Positions 25,765-34,900 of a stretch of DNA of 64,000 nt are shown here, in pieces. Position 1 is the stretch's first letter. Every line of letters begins with the position of its first letter. The notes beneath the pieces are model-generated. The model was not told where the DNA came from. It worked only from the letters and a program-made list of their open reading frames with translations, and made no database searches. A program made the position numbers and the translations under genes. The DNA is taken from assembly GCF_047238185.1 (NCBI RefSeq), contig NZ_JBDFMI010000006.1, positions 992,001 through 1,056,000 on the forward strand. The letters run 5' to 3'. Source of the DNA: Bacillus_AD sp047238185 (GTDB taxonomy: Bacteria; Bacillota; Bacilli; Bacillales; DSM-1321).

Positions 25765-27066
25765 ATGAGAATGGTAGATTTAATCGAGAAAAAACGCGAT
25801 GGCGGCGAATTAACAAAAGAAGAAATCAACTTCATGATCGAAGGGTATACAGATGGTTCAATTCCTGATTACCAAATGTCTTCTTTCTTAATGTCCGTAT
25901 TCTTTAAGGGTATGACACCTGAAGAAACAGCTAATATGACGATGGCAATGGTTGAATCAGGCGATCAAATTGACCTTTCAGCTATTGAAGGCATTAAGGT
26001 TGATAAGCACAGCACTGGCGGTGTTGGCGATACGACAACAATCGTACTTGCTCCCCTTGTGGCAGCTGTAGGTGTTCCGGTTGCGAAGCTTTCCGGACGC
26101 GGACTTGGCCATACCGGCGGAACAGTCGATAAATTCGAATCCATCCCTGGCTTCCACTCTGAAATCGAAGCAGACCAATTCATCAAACAAGTGAACGAAG
26201 TAAAAGTCGCTGTAACAGGGCCAACGGGCAACCTGACTCCTGCAGATAAAAAAATCTACGGTTTGAGAGACGTAACAGCAACTGTGAACTCTATTCCATT
26301 AATGGCAAGCTCTATTATGAGCAAAAAAATCGCATCCGGTTCAGATGCTATTGTCCTGGATGTTAAAGTCGGTGCGGGCGCATTCATGAAGGATGTAGAA
26401 AGTGCTAAAGAACTTGCCCATGCGATGGTTGAAATCGGCAAGAACGTCGGCCGTGACACAATGGCCGTTATTTCTGATATGGATCAACCGCTTGGATTTG
26501 CGATCGGTAATGCTCTTGAAGTAAAAGAAGCAATCGATACTCTGCGAGGAGAAGGGCCAAAAGACTTGGAAGACCTATGCTTAACTTTGGGAAGCAAAAT
26601 GGTTGTCCTTGCTAAGCATGCAGAAACAGTTGAGGAAGCGCGCAAAATGCTGGAAGACGTAATTGCAAATGGAAAAGCGCTTGAGAAATTCAAGGAATTC
26701 GTTACAGCCCAAGGCGGAGACGCATCTGTCATCGATGATCCTTCCAAATTAGCTGCAGCCAAATATGAAATCCCAGTTATGGCGAAGGAAGATGGATATG
26801 TAGCTGAAATCGAAGCAGACAGCATCGGTACAGCAGCAATGATCCTTGGTGCAGGGCGCGCAACAAAAGAATCCATTGTCGACCTGGCAGTTGGTTTAAT
26901 GCTTCATAAGAAAATCGGCGATGAAGTGAAAAAAGGCGACACAATCGTCACGATCCACAGCAATCGCGAAAATGTAGAAGATGTAATGGAACGCATTTAC
27001 GAGTCATACAGAATTTCCCCTACAAAAGTAGCGGACCCTGTCCTTGTCCATGCTGAAATTCATTAA
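25765..27066 (+). CDS. pdp: Pyrimidine-nucleoside phosphorylase
   Basis: Pdp phosphorolyses uridine, deoxyuridine and thymidine to base plus (deoxy)ribose-1-phosphate. ATG 25765 with a GAGGAG site gives 433 residues, the B. subtilis length. Signatures are KHSTGGVGDTTT (phosphate site) and SGRGLGHTGGTVDKFES (thymidine phosphorylase signature), with a C-terminal PYNP domain. It takes the dU made by Cdd, and deoC just downstream takes the deoxyribose phosphate after mutase action. No drm gene is present here. Confidence 0.97.
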   Translation: MRMVDLIEKKRDGGELTKEEINFMIEGYTDGSIPDYQMSSFLMSVFFKGMTPEETANMTMAMVESGDQIDLSAIEGIKVDKHSTGGVGDTTTIVLAPLVAAVGVPVAKLSGRGLGHTGGTVDKFESIPGFHSEIEADQFIKQVNEVKVAVTGPTGNLTPADKKIYGLRDVTATVNSIPLMASSIMSKKIASGSDAIVLDVKVGAGAFMKDVESAKELAHAMVEIGKNVGRDTMAVISDMDQPLGFAIGNALEVKEAIDTLRGEGPKDLEDLCLTLGSKMVVLAKHAETVEEARKMLEDVIANGKALEKFKEFVTAQGGDASVIDDPSKLAAAKYEIPVMAKEDGYVAEIEADSIGTAAMILGAGRATKESIVDLAVGLMLHKKIGDEVKKGDTIVTIHSNRENVEDVMERIYESYRISPTKVADPVLVHAEIH

Positions 27067-27139
27067 TTCATATAATGTTTAACAGCCAACCCAATGGCTT
27101 TGGCTCATTATCATTAAAAGTAGACGGAGGAATGTAAAA

Positions 27140-27817
27140 ATGAATAAAGAACAAATCGCACGTATGATCGACCACACTCTATTAAAGGCGGATGCTAGCC
27201 GTGAAGCTGTCATCAAACTGGCAAATGAAGCGAAGGAGCACCGTTTCGCGTCAGTATGTGTAAACCCTGCACAAGTTGCGACTGCATATGAAGTATTGAA
27301 AGATACTCCAGATGTGAAGGTATGTACAGTTATCGGGTTCCCATTAGGGGCTTCTACTTCTGAGACAAAGGCATTCGAAACGAAAGATGCCATTGAAAAG
27401 GGTGCAACCGAAGTGGACATGGTTATTAACATCGGAGCACTTAAGGATAAGAATGATGAGCTTGTATTGAATGATATCAAGGCAGTCGTTGATGCGGCGA
27501 AAGGTAAAGCATTGACTAAAGTGATCATTGAAACATGCTTATTGACTGACGAAGAAAAAGTGCGTGCTTGCGAGCTTTCCGTTAAAGCCGGCGCAGATTT
27601 CGTCAAGACATCCACTGGCTTCTCTACTGGCGGAGCAACAGTTGCAGACATCGCTTTGATGCGCAAAACAGTTGGTCCTGATGTAGGCGTTAAAGCTTCA
27701 GGCGGAGTCCGCAGCCTTGCTGACGTGGAAGCATTGGTTGAAGCAGGTGCAACACGTATCGGAGCAAGTTCTGGCATCGCTATTGTGAATGGACAACAAT
27801 CAAACTCAGCCTATTAA
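27140..27817 (+). CDS. deoC: Deoxyribose-phosphate aldolase
   Basis: DeoC splits 2-deoxyribose-5-phosphate into acetaldehyde and glyceraldehyde-3-phosphate. The 225-residue TIM barrel has the Schiff-base lysine Lys156 in FVKTSTGFSTGGAT, the acid pair in TEVDMVINIGALK and the C-terminal VKASGGVRS and GASSG phosphate motifs. A GGAGG site precedes the ATG. It is 73 bp from pdp, with a small AGCCA/TGGCT hairpin between, and is likely co-transcribed. Confidence 0.97.
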   Translation: MNKEQIARMIDHTLLKADASREAVIKLANEAKEHRFASVCVNPAQVATAYEVLKDTPDVKVCTVIGFPLGASTSETKAFETKDAIEKGATEVDMVINIGALKDKNDELVLNDIKAVVDAAKGKALTKVIIETCLLTDEEKVRACELSVKAGADFVKTSTGFSTGGATVADIALMRKTVGPDVGVKASGGVRSLADVEALVEAGATRIGASSGIAIVNGQQSNSAY

Positions 27818-27834
27818 TGTATATTGAACGTATG

Positions 27835-27867
27835 GAAGACGCCTGTTATGACTGGCGTCTTCTTTTA
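27835..27867 (+). terminator. Terminator after deoC
   Basis: A 9-bp stem GAAGACGCC/GGCGTCTTC is followed by TTTT. It lies between convergent genes and may serve both. Confidence 0.9.
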
Positions 27868-28512
27868 TATACAAGCAATGGCCTCTTTCAATAGCCGGAG
27901 AGGTTGGATGATTGGGCTGGATATACGATGCTCAGCCTGCTCGGCTGCGTCGACCATCGACAGTTGGCAGACTGCATAGGATCCTTCTTTGCGGCTTTTT
28001 TCTATTATATAGGAAGAAACGCGCTGATCATGTTCTTGCTTTCGTCCTTTCATCAACAAATCAAAAGCGCCTTCAATAATGTCAACTTGAGTGTTAACCG
28101 GAGTATCGAGCAATTGGCTGTATTCCTGTAATCGTTTCATAGTGCCTGGCACTGTTTTAGGATTGGTGAAAAATAACGTATGTCTTTCCTGATGGGAGCA
28201 GAGGAATTGGAAAAGCGGTTCATCGATTTTAAGCAAAGGAATATTGAAAGCAATGCTTAATTCGTCCAAACAGGCAATATAATTTGTGCATGTAATCAGA
28301 ATGGCATCTACATGGCATGAAGAAATCCATTCTAATTGGCCTTTTACTCTATGTTGCGCGGTATGGTCGGGGAACATCTCGCTTTGTGATATTCTATGCA
28401 GGAGGCCGGGATCGACAAAATGAAGGGCATTAGTAGTATGTGGGTTTATAATTCGCTCAATATAAGGGATGTTTGAATGATGTGCATGCAGGACACCGAT
28501 CGTTTTTTTCAA
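27865..28512 (-). CDS. Asp/Glu/hydantoin racemase superfamily protein
   Basis: This 215-residue protein begins MKKTIGVLHAHHS from TTG 28512, chosen because AAGGTGATT lies directly upstream. A TTG at 28548 lacks such a site. It has the two-cysteine pattern of the superfamily, one in LITCTNY (Cys75) and one in AVCQLSM (Cys182), in a two-lobe alpha/beta fold. Which substrate it acts on (aspartate, glutamate, hydantoin, or a decarboxylase or isomerase reaction) cannot be told. It reads against deoC and away from gatCAB. Confidence 0.75.
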   Translation of the reverse strand: MKKTIGVLHAHHSNIPYIERIINPHTTNALHFVDPGLLHRISQSEMFPDHTAQHRVKGQLEWISSCHVDAILITCTNYIACLDELSIAFNIPLLKIDEPLFQFLCSHQERHTLFFTNPKTVPGTMKRLQEYSQLLDTPVNTQVDIIEGAFDLLMKGRKQEHDQRVSSYIIEKSRKEGSYAVCQLSMVDAAEQAEHRISSPIIQPLRLLKEAIACI

Positions 28513-28645
28513 AGGAATCACCTTTTCGTTTTCTGAATATTTTAACAAGATAAAAAGGAGATGTATATATAGAAAGGTTCAGTAATTAACTTTTGAACTC
28601 CATAGGTGCGCGAGTACTGTGAGGAGGGCAGCAGCTCTTATTTTT

Positions 28646-28665
28646 TTGGACAAACGTTTGTCCAA
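28646..28665 (+). promoter_or_regulatory. 20-bp perfect palindrome upstream of gatCAB
   Basis: TTGGACAAAC followed by its exact complement forms a perfect 20-bp palindrome with central AAACGTTT. It lies about 22 bp before a weak promoter (TTGCTT 28687-28692, TAGTAT 28711-28716). The central CG and symmetry are like LacI/GalR-family operators, but the outer bases do not fit the cre consensus. The binding protein is unknown. Confidence 0.55.
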
Positions 28666-28762
28666 CGATGTTTGGAAGGACCTATATTGCTTTACCGTAG
28701 CAAAATTTGATAGTATTAGAAGTATGGTTTTTGATCGTATTTTAATGGAGGTGAATGGAGAG

Positions 28763-29053
28763 ATGTCACGTATTTCGAATGAAGAAGTGAAGCATGTTGC
28801 CCATTTGGCGAGACTGGCAGTCACTGAGGATGAAGCAGAAGAAATGAGAAAAGAATTGGATGCTATTATTACCTTTGCCGAGCAGTTGAACGAACTGGAT
28901 ACTACGGGGGTGAAGCCGACTTCACACGTATTGGATATGGTAAATGTATTGCGTGAGGATAAGGCAGAAAAAGGACTTCCAGTTGAAGAAGTCATGAAAA
29001 ACGCACCGGATCACAAGGATGGATTAATCCGCGTTCCGGCAATTATGGATTAA
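28763..29053 (+). CDS. gatC: Aspartyl/glutamyl-tRNA amidotransferase subunit C
   Basis: GatC is the small bridging subunit of the GatCAB complex, which converts Glu-tRNA(Gln) (and Asp-tRNA(Asn)) to the amidated form. From ATG 28763 (GGAGAG site) it has 96 residues, the B. subtilis length, starting MSRISNEEVKHVAHLARL. The frame is open to 28619, but that part overlaps promoter sequence. The genes gatC-gatA-gatB are spaced by about 13 bp. Confidence 0.96.
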   Translation: MSRISNEEVKHVAHLARLAVTEDEAEEMRKELDAIITFAEQLNELDTTGVKPTSHVLDMVNVLREDKAEKGLPVEEVMKNAPDHKDGLIRVPAIMD

Positions 29054-29066
29054 GGGGGGAACAACA

Positions 29067-30530
29067 TTGACACTGTTCACGAATAGTTTGAAGGAGCTAC
29101 AAAACCTTCTGCATAAAAAAGAGGTGTCCGTTACTGATCTAGTAGGAGCATCATTCGAACGCATCCAGCAGGTAGATGGAACGGTTTCCGCTTTTTTATC
29201 ATTGAATGAAGAGCAGGCACGAAAACAAGCTCAGCAAATGGATGAAGCGTTGGCAAAAGGCGAAACAGCAAACCATCCATTATTCGGCATGCCGATCGGT
29301 GTGAAGGACAATATCGTAACAAAGGATTTACGTACAACTTGCGCAAGCAAAATCCTTGAGAACTTCGACCCTATTTATGATGCGACCGTTGTGCAAAAGC
29401 TAAATCAGGCAGGCACAGTCACTATCGGTAAATTGAATATGGATGAATTTGCAATGGGTTCCTCCAATGAAAACTCAGCCTACAAAACAGTCCGCAACCC
29501 ATGGAACACAGATTGTGTACCGGGCGGATCATCTGGCGGATCTGCAGCATCCGTTGCCGCCGGCGAAGTTCTTTTTTCATTAGGTTCAGATACAGGCGGA
29601 TCGATTCGCCAGCCGGCATCCTTCTGCGGTGTAGTCGGAATGAAACCTACATACGGCCGCGTCTCCCGTTTTGGATTGGTTGCATTTGCCTCATCACTTG
29701 ACCAAATCGGGCCGATCACAAATAACGTTGAGGACAATGCTTTTCTTTTGGAAGCAATCTCCGGACTTGATCCAATGGATTCAACCTCCGCGAATATCGA
29801 TGTTCCCCGTTTTACAGATGCGCTGACCGGCGATGTCAAAGGGCTGCGCATTGCTGTTCCTAAGGAATACTTAGCGGAAGGAGTAGATGAAGAGGTAAAA
29901 GCATCCGTGCTTGAAGCCTTGAAAGTGCTTGAATCACAAGGAGCCACTTGGGAGGAAGTATCGTTGCCTCACTCTAAATATGCGCTTGCAGCGTATTATT
30001 TATTGTCTTCTTCTGAAGCATCCGCAAACCTTGCGCGTTTTGACGGAGTTAGATATGGCTATCGTACCCCTAATGCGGACAGCTTGATCGAGATGTACAA
30101 GCATACCCGTTCAGAAGGATTCGGAAAAGAAGTGAAGCGGCGTATCATGCTTGGAACATTCGCATTAAGCTCAGGCTATTATGATGCTTATTACAAAAAA
30201 GCGCAGCAAGTGCGTACATTGATCAAGAAGGATTTCGAGGATGTTTTCGCGAAATACGATATCATCGTAGGGCCGACAACGCCTACTCCAGCCTTTAAGA
30301 TTGGAGAAAATACAAAAGATCCGCTAACTATGTATGCAAATGATATCTTGACTATTCCAGTAAACTTGGCTGGCGTTCCTGGCATCTCTGTCCCGTGCGG
30401 CTTTTCCCAGGAAGGATTGCCTTTGGGATTGCAATTGATCGGCAAGCATTTTGACGAAAGCACCATCTATCGTGTTGCCCATGCGTTTGAGCAAGCAACC
30501 GACCATCATACAAAAAAACCACAATTGTAA
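29067..30530 (+). CDS. gatA: Glutamyl-tRNA(Gln) amidotransferase subunit A
   Basis: GatA releases ammonia from glutamine for GatB. This 487-residue amidase-signature enzyme has the Ser-cisSer-Lys triad: Lys80 (GVKDN), Ser155 (PGGSSGGSA) and Ser179 (GSDTGGSIRQP). It starts with TTG 29067 behind a GGGGGGA site. Length and motifs are normal. Confidence 0.97.
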   Translation: MTLFTNSLKELQNLLHKKEVSVTDLVGASFERIQQVDGTVSAFLSLNEEQARKQAQQMDEALAKGETANHPLFGMPIGVKDNIVTKDLRTTCASKILENFDPIYDATVVQKLNQAGTVTIGKLNMDEFAMGSSNENSAYKTVRNPWNTDCVPGGSSGGSAASVAAGEVLFSLGSDTGGSIRQPASFCGVVGMKPTYGRVSRFGLVAFASSLDQIGPITNNVEDNAFLLEAISGLDPMDSTSANIDVPRFTDALTGDVKGLRIAVPKEYLAEGVDEEVKASVLEALKVLESQGATWEEVSLPHSKYALAAYYLLSSSEASANLARFDGVRYGYRTPNADSLIEMYKHTRSEGFGKEVKRRIMLGTFALSSGYYDAYYKKAQQVRTLIKKDFEDVFAKYDIIVGPTTPTPAFKIGENTKDPLTMYANDILTIPVNLAGVPGISVPCGFSQEGLPLGLQLIGKHFDESTIYRVAHAFEQATDHHTKKPQL

Positions 30531-30542
30531 GGGGTGAGGATT

Positions 30543-31973
30543 ATGCAATTTGAAACGGTAATAGGTCTTGAAGTACACGTAGAATTAAAAACAGATTCGA
30601 AAATTTTTTCATCCAGTCCGAACCAGTTCGGGGCGGCACCAAATACAAACACATCGGTTATTGATTTAGGATATCCTGGCGTACTGCCTGTCCTTAACCG
30701 GAAAGCGGTCGATTATGCAATGAAGGCGGCAATGGCGCTGAACTGTGAAGTGGCGACTGACACTAAATTCGACCGCAAAAACTATTTCTATCCTGATAAT
30801 CCGAAAGCCTATCAAATTTCTCAATTTGACCAGCCGATCGGCGAGCATGGCTGGATTGAGATTGAAGTGAATGGCTATAAGAAAAAAATCGGCATTACCC
30901 GCATCCATATGGAAGAGGATGCAGGCAAGCTGACACATGGAGCAGGCGGAATGTCTCTATGCGATTATAACCGCCAGGGCACACCTCTTGTGGAGATCGT
31001 GTCGGAACCGGATATCCGTACGCCAGATGAAGCATATGCCTATCTTGAAAAATTGAAAAGCATCATCCAATACACAGGTGTATCCGATTGTAAAATGGAA
31101 GAAGGCTCCCTTCGCTGCGATGCCAATATCTCTATCCGCCCAGTAGGACAGGAAGAGTTCGGCACTAAAACTGAATTGAAAAACCTGAATTCATTCAACT
31201 TTGTCCGCCGCGGCCTTCAGCACGAAGAAGAGCGCCAACGGGAAGTTGTCTCCAATGGAGGCGTCATTGAGCAGGAAACACGCCGTTTTGACGAAAACAC
31301 AGGCAAGACAATCCTGATGCGTGTCAAGGAGGGGTCCGATGATTATCGTTACTTCCCTGAGCCTGATTTAATGGACCTATATATTGATGATGAATGGAAA
31401 GAACGTATCCGTGCAGAAATACCTGAGCTTCCAGATGCCCGCCAAAAGCGGTATATGGAAGACCTTGGCCTTCCTGCCTATGATGCGGCTGTCCTGACTG
31501 TTTCAAAAGAAACGGCTGATTTCTTCGAAGCAACTGTAGGGGCGGGAGCGGATGCGAAACAAGCATCCAATTGGATCATGGGCGACCTGTCTGGGTATTT
31601 GAACGCAGAGGGAAAAGAATTGCATGACTTGCCTTTAACTCCGGATTCACTGGCAGGCATGATCGGTTTAATTGAAAAAGGAACCATTTCATCCAAAATC
31701 GCAAAAACGGTCTTTAAAGAATTGCTTGAAAACGGCGGAGATGCAGAAGCGATCGTAAAAGAAAAAGGGCTCGTACAGATTTCCGATGAAGGAGCTTTAT
31801 TGAAAATCATCGATGAAATTCTGGATCAGAACCCGCAAAGCATTGAAGATTTCAAAGCAGGCAAAAAGAAAGCGACAGGATTCCTTGTCGGCCAAATCAT
31901 GAAAGTGACAAAAGGCCAAGCCAATCCACAGATAGTCAATAAGCTGCTTATGCAAGAAATCCAAAAGCGCTAA
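30543..31973 (+). CDS. gatB: Aspartyl/glutamyl-tRNA amidotransferase subunit B
   Basis: GatB is the kinase and transamidase subunit that binds mischarged tRNA. From ATG 30543 it has 476 residues, the B. subtilis length. An upstream in-frame GTG at 30534 lies within the GGGGTGAGG ribosome binding site and is not the start. Motifs include IGLEVHVEL, DRKNYFYPDNPK-type sequence and a C-terminal YqeY/GatB-like helical domain (GFLVGQIMK). A terminator ends the operon. Confidence 0.97.
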   Translation: MQFETVIGLEVHVELKTDSKIFSSSPNQFGAAPNTNTSVIDLGYPGVLPVLNRKAVDYAMKAAMALNCEVATDTKFDRKNYFYPDNPKAYQISQFDQPIGEHGWIEIEVNGYKKKIGITRIHMEEDAGKLTHGAGGMSLCDYNRQGTPLVEIVSEPDIRTPDEAYAYLEKLKSIIQYTGVSDCKMEEGSLRCDANISIRPVGQEEFGTKTELKNLNSFNFVRRGLQHEEERQREVVSNGGVIEQETRRFDENTGKTILMRVKEGSDDYRYFPEPDLMDLYIDDEWKERIRAEIPELPDARQKRYMEDLGLPAYDAAVLTVSKETADFFEATVGAGADAKQASNWIMGDLSGYLNAEGKELHDLPLTPDSLAGMIGLIEKGTISSKIAKTVFKELLENGGDAEAIVKEKGLVQISDEGALLKIIDEILDQNPQSIEDFKAGKKKATGFLVGQIMKVTKGQANPQIVNKLLMQEIQKR

Positions 31974-31980
31974 TGAAACA

Positions 31981-32019
31981 AAAAGCCATTTTCCTCTATT
32001 AGGGAAATGGCTTTTTTTA
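31981..32019 (+). terminator. Terminator of gatCAB
   Basis: The stem AAAAGCCATTT/AAATGGCTTTT is followed by an uninterrupted T-run. Confidence 0.92.
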
Positions 32020-32660
32020 TATGTAAACGAGATGCCGGCCCAAGCCCAGGGTTCCAAAGAGCTTAAAATAGCAACTTGCCTATATGGAAATAGGACATGA
32101 AAATGGATCATGGTTTCAGGTTTCCTGCATTCTGCGTGAGTGGAGTCCCTCCCGTTGATCCTTTCAGCTTTCCGATGCAGGAATAAGGCGGGAGCCTGTG
32201 TATTTTTGAGGATTGTGTGAGAAAGAATTGAAAAAGAAAAAACAGTTATCTATCAAGCTTTCATTCAACATTTACATAAATAGATTGTGTTAAAATAAAG
32301 TAAAAAACTATCTTAATCTATCACCATTCTGCTTTATTCGGTTTTTCGATTACGGTCATTGATGATTGTTTGGACATCCAACCGGATACAAGTCTGGATT
32401 TTTTGATCGACCATTGAATACGTCTGATTAACCACCTCTTTCCTACTGTTTTTTACGTTCCGGCATTGAAACCTTCTTATCCTGTCTTCATTCAAAGAAG
32501 AAAAATAGTGTATAGCTGTGAATATAGCTTATTGAAAAGCTTATGTAAGAGATTGTTTGAACGATCGTGAGCATGTAAGCATATATTGTCCATAACTAAT
32601 GCAGGGCTTCTCTTTTATAAAGGGCGGTATTCTTACTATAAGATAGGGGGATCTATAAGG
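32020..32660. other. 640-bp region without a confident gene
   Basis: No family-like gene was found. A 29-codon plus-strand frame near 32097 and a 33-codon minus-strand frame (listed separately) are the only short candidates. An ATCCA/TGGAT hairpin followed by TTTTTT lies near 32375-32406. The next gene starts with a GGGGG site at 32646. In B. subtilis this interval carries regulator and efflux genes, which are absent here. Confidence 0.4.
32334..32435 (-). CDS. Possible 33-residue hydrophilic peptide
   Basis: A GTG at 32435 is preceded by AGGAAAG at about 5-nt spacing and opens 33 codons (MVNQTYSMVDQKIQTC start, NDRNRKTE end). The product would be soluble and polar. I do not recognise a family. 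No promoter or terminator was clear. It could be chance, since the frame is short. Confidence 0.2.
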   Translation of the reverse strand: MVNQTYSMVDQKIQTCIRLDVQTIINDRNRKTE

Positions 32661-32900
32661 ATGGGTTTTATTGTACTGTTATGTATCATTGCTATTGCTG
32701 TCTCTTTTTTTAACAAAAATGGAAGTGGAGCAACGGAAAGATACAATAATGAACAACAAGTGCATACAAACGGATTGACTAATGATGGCAGCCACTCGTT
32801 CACGGCGGGAAAGGAACATAATCACCATCATCATGGCGGGCATCATAACCAGGGGTGCGGCTTTGAGTCTGGCGGCGATATGGGTGGAGGATGCGATTAA
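32661..32900 (+). CDS. Small membrane-anchored histidine-rich protein
   Basis: This 79-residue protein has one N-terminal hydrophobic segment (GFIVLLCIIAIAVSFF, residues 2-17), a polar linker, a histidine cluster (HNHHHHGGHH) and a Gly/Cys tail (QGCGF...GGGCD). The ATG at 32661 follows GGGGG 10 nt upstream. The His and Cys content suggests metal binding, which is inference. It lies 19 bp before a DUF3784-like membrane protein gene, so the two probably form one operon. I do not recognise a named family. Confidence 0.75.
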   Translation: MGFIVLLCIIAIAVSFFNKNGSGATERYNNEQQVHTNGLTNDGSHSFTAGKEHNHHHHGGHHNQGCGFESGGDMGGGCD

Positions 32901-32919
32901 GGTAAGAAGAGGGTGAGTC

Positions 32920-33660
32920 ATGGAATTGATCATCACAATTTGGATTATGGTCGCTATATTGTTTAGCATTTTAGCGTATGCCGTCCATAACCGTAAACAG
33001 TATCATTACGTTTCACATTACCATCATTATAGCGATAGTGAAAAGAAAGAGCTTGAGCAGAGCGGTTATTTCGTCCGCATTGGCCGATTTATGTGGGGAG
33101 TGGCAGTTTTATGGGTTCTCTCTATCCCATTTGTCGCTCTGGAGATAGAATATGCCATGGAAGCTTCTCTGACCGTATTCCTTTTGTATGTACTTATTGG
33201 TGTTTTTATCATACGCAGATCGGATGTTAAGAGAAGGCGGAAACGGAATTCGAGAATCTTGCTTATTGTATATGCGACTGTCGCCATTGTTTTAGGTTTC
33301 GTTTTTATTCAGGGGCAGCAGGATACAAAAGTGAAAATAAACAGCGATACGATCGCTTTTGAGGGGATGTATGATTATACACTTCCAATTAAGGAAATCA
33401 CAAGTGTAGAATGGCTTGAAGAAATGCCGGAAGACACGTATAAGCTTAATGGCTATGCGACGACATGGCGCTCGCTTGGCCACTTTAAATCAGATGCATA
33501 CGGAAAGGGCGTCCATTATGTATTTCCTAACAAGCCGCCTTTCATTATTATTAAAGCTAAACATACATATGTAATCATTAATTCCAGGGATAAAGAAAAA
33601 ACAGAGCGTCTGTACGATAGAATACATGATACGCTTGAGGTTGCGGGCTTGGAGCATTAA
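32920..33660 (+). CDS. Membrane protein with DUF3784-like N-terminus and PH-like C-terminus
   Basis: This 246-residue protein has an N-terminal helix followed by a HYSDSEKKELEQSG segment, which resembles the DUF3784 pattern. Three more helices lie at about residues 50-68, 72-92 and 110-127. The C-terminal 110 residues are soluble, start KINSDTIAFEGMYDYTLPIKEITSVEW and read as a bacterial PH-like domain. The function is unknown. It follows the His-rich peptide gene and precedes a terminator. The family call is moderate. Confidence 0.65.
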   Translation: MELIITIWIMVAILFSILAYAVHNRKQYHYVSHYHHYSDSEKKELEQSGYFVRIGRFMWGVAVLWVLSIPFVALEIEYAMEASLTVFLLYVLIGVFIIRRSDVKRRRKRNSRILLIVYATVAIVLGFVFIQGQQDTKVKINSDTIAFEGMYDYTLPIKEITSVEWLEEMPEDTYKLNGYATTWRSLGHFKSDAYGKGVHYVFPNKPPFIIIKAKHTYVIINSRDKEKTERLYDRIHDTLEVAGLEH

Positions 33661-33670
33661 GGAAAGAAAG

Positions 33671-33700
33671 GGGCTTGAGGAACTATTATCAAGCCCTTTT
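33671..33700 (+). terminator. Terminator after the DUF3784-like gene
   Basis: The stem GGGCTTGA/TCAAGCCC is followed by TTTT. Confidence 0.85.
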
Positions 33701-33912
33701 GTGAGGATTTCAGTTGTGCATTGAACCGGCGGGGCAAAAAATTGAATAAATATTTTTTAAAATGGCGCTATTTTAGATATACTGTTAAAGTAGTATTTTT
33801 TTCGACTGTACTATATAATCTATTCTCGGTGTTACTTGTTTACTTTGATTTGTTTGACGCGTTGCGGGATTAAAATGAGCAACGGATGAATCTGATTAAT
33901 AGGATGATGAAA

Positions 33913-34857
33913 ATGAAACGAGCAAGACTAATATATAATCCGACTTCAGGAAGGGAAGCAATCCGCAAGCATTTGCCGGATATCCTCGCAAAATTGGAGG
34001 CAGCCGGCTATGAAGCGTCCGCCCATGCGACAACGTGCGAAGGCGATGCAACGGAAGCGGCAAAGACAGCGATTGAGCGTAAATACGATGTTGTCATTGC
34101 TGCAGGCGGCGACGGGACCATTTATGAAGTTGTCAATGGCCTTGCAGGAGCTGAACATCGCCCGAAGCTAGGCATTATCCCTACAGGGACGACAAACGAT
34201 TTTGCCCGTGCCATCCATGTGCCCCGCCAAGTGGCTGCGGCAGTGGATATCATAACAGACGGCTATGCGATGCCTATCGACATCGGCAAAATGAATGATA
34301 AATATTTCATCAATATTGCTGGCGGCGGACGTTTGACAGAGCTTACATATGAAGTGCCGAGCAAGCTGAAGACGATGCTTGGCCAGCTGGCATATTATTT
34401 GAAAGGCATAGAAATGCTTCCAAGCATTAAGGCGACACAGGTCAAAATCGAATACGACGGTAAATTGTTTGAAGGGGAAATCATGTTATTCCTCGTAGCC
34501 AATACCAATTCCGTCGGCGGATTTGAACGGTTGGCTCCGGATGCCTCTTTGAATGACGGCATGTTCTCCATGTTAATTGTGAAGAAAATGAATTTGGCTG
34601 AATTCATCCGTGTCGTCACTATGGCTATACGTGGTGAGCATGTGAAGCATCCAAGCGTAGTCTATGCAAAGGCAAATCGCATTAAGGTGACTCCGGTCGA
34701 CAAGAAGCTATTGCTGAACCTGGACGGAGAGTACGGTGGTGAAGCACCTGCTGAATTCGTCAATATGTACCGCCATTTCGACGTATTTGTACCAAGCGGA
34801 TTTTCACCGGATGCATTGCCGCAAATGGATGATCCGGAAGAAAGAGAAGAAAGCTGA
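33913..34857 (+). CDS. dgkB: Diacylglycerol kinase DgkB
   Basis: DgkB phosphorylates diacylglycerol left from lipoteichoic acid synthesis, returning it to phospholipid. The 314-residue protein has the lipid-kinase motifs GGDGTIYEVVNGL and GTTNDFAR and the C-terminal LLNLDGEYGG. I chose ATG 33913 (MKRARLIYNPTSGRE) because it fits the B. subtilis start. In-frame ATGs at 33886, 33904 and 33907 are possible, with AGG at 33901 as the ribosome binding site. It is followed 2 kb later by rlmCD, whereas in B. subtilis the two are adjacent. Confidence 0.95.
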   Translation: MKRARLIYNPTSGREAIRKHLPDILAKLEAAGYEASAHATTCEGDATEAAKTAIERKYDVVIAAGGDGTIYEVVNGLAGAEHRPKLGIIPTGTTNDFARAIHVPRQVAAAVDIITDGYAMPIDIGKMNDKYFINIAGGGRLTELTYEVPSKLKTMLGQLAYYLKGIEMLPSIKATQVKIEYDGKLFEGEIMLFLVANTNSVGGFERLAPDASLNDGMFSMLIVKKMNLAEFIRVVTMAIRGEHVKHPSVVYAKANRIKVTPVDKKLLLNLDGEYGGEAPAEFVNMYRHFDVFVPSGFSPDALPQMDDPEEREES

Positions 34858-34892
34858 AAAAGAATCGTATATACGATTCTTTTTTTTTTGGA
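34857..34892 (+). terminator. Terminator after dgkB
   Basis: A fully symmetric stem AAGAATCGTATATACGATTC is followed by a run of about 10 T. It may also terminate the short minus-strand gene at 34901-35014. Confidence 0.9.
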
Positions 34893-34900
34893 GAGACAAA

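Noticed and set aside
32097..32186. 29-codon plus-strand frame after gatB
   Set aside because: Weak ribosome binding site, proline-rich sequence without family match; not supported as a gene.
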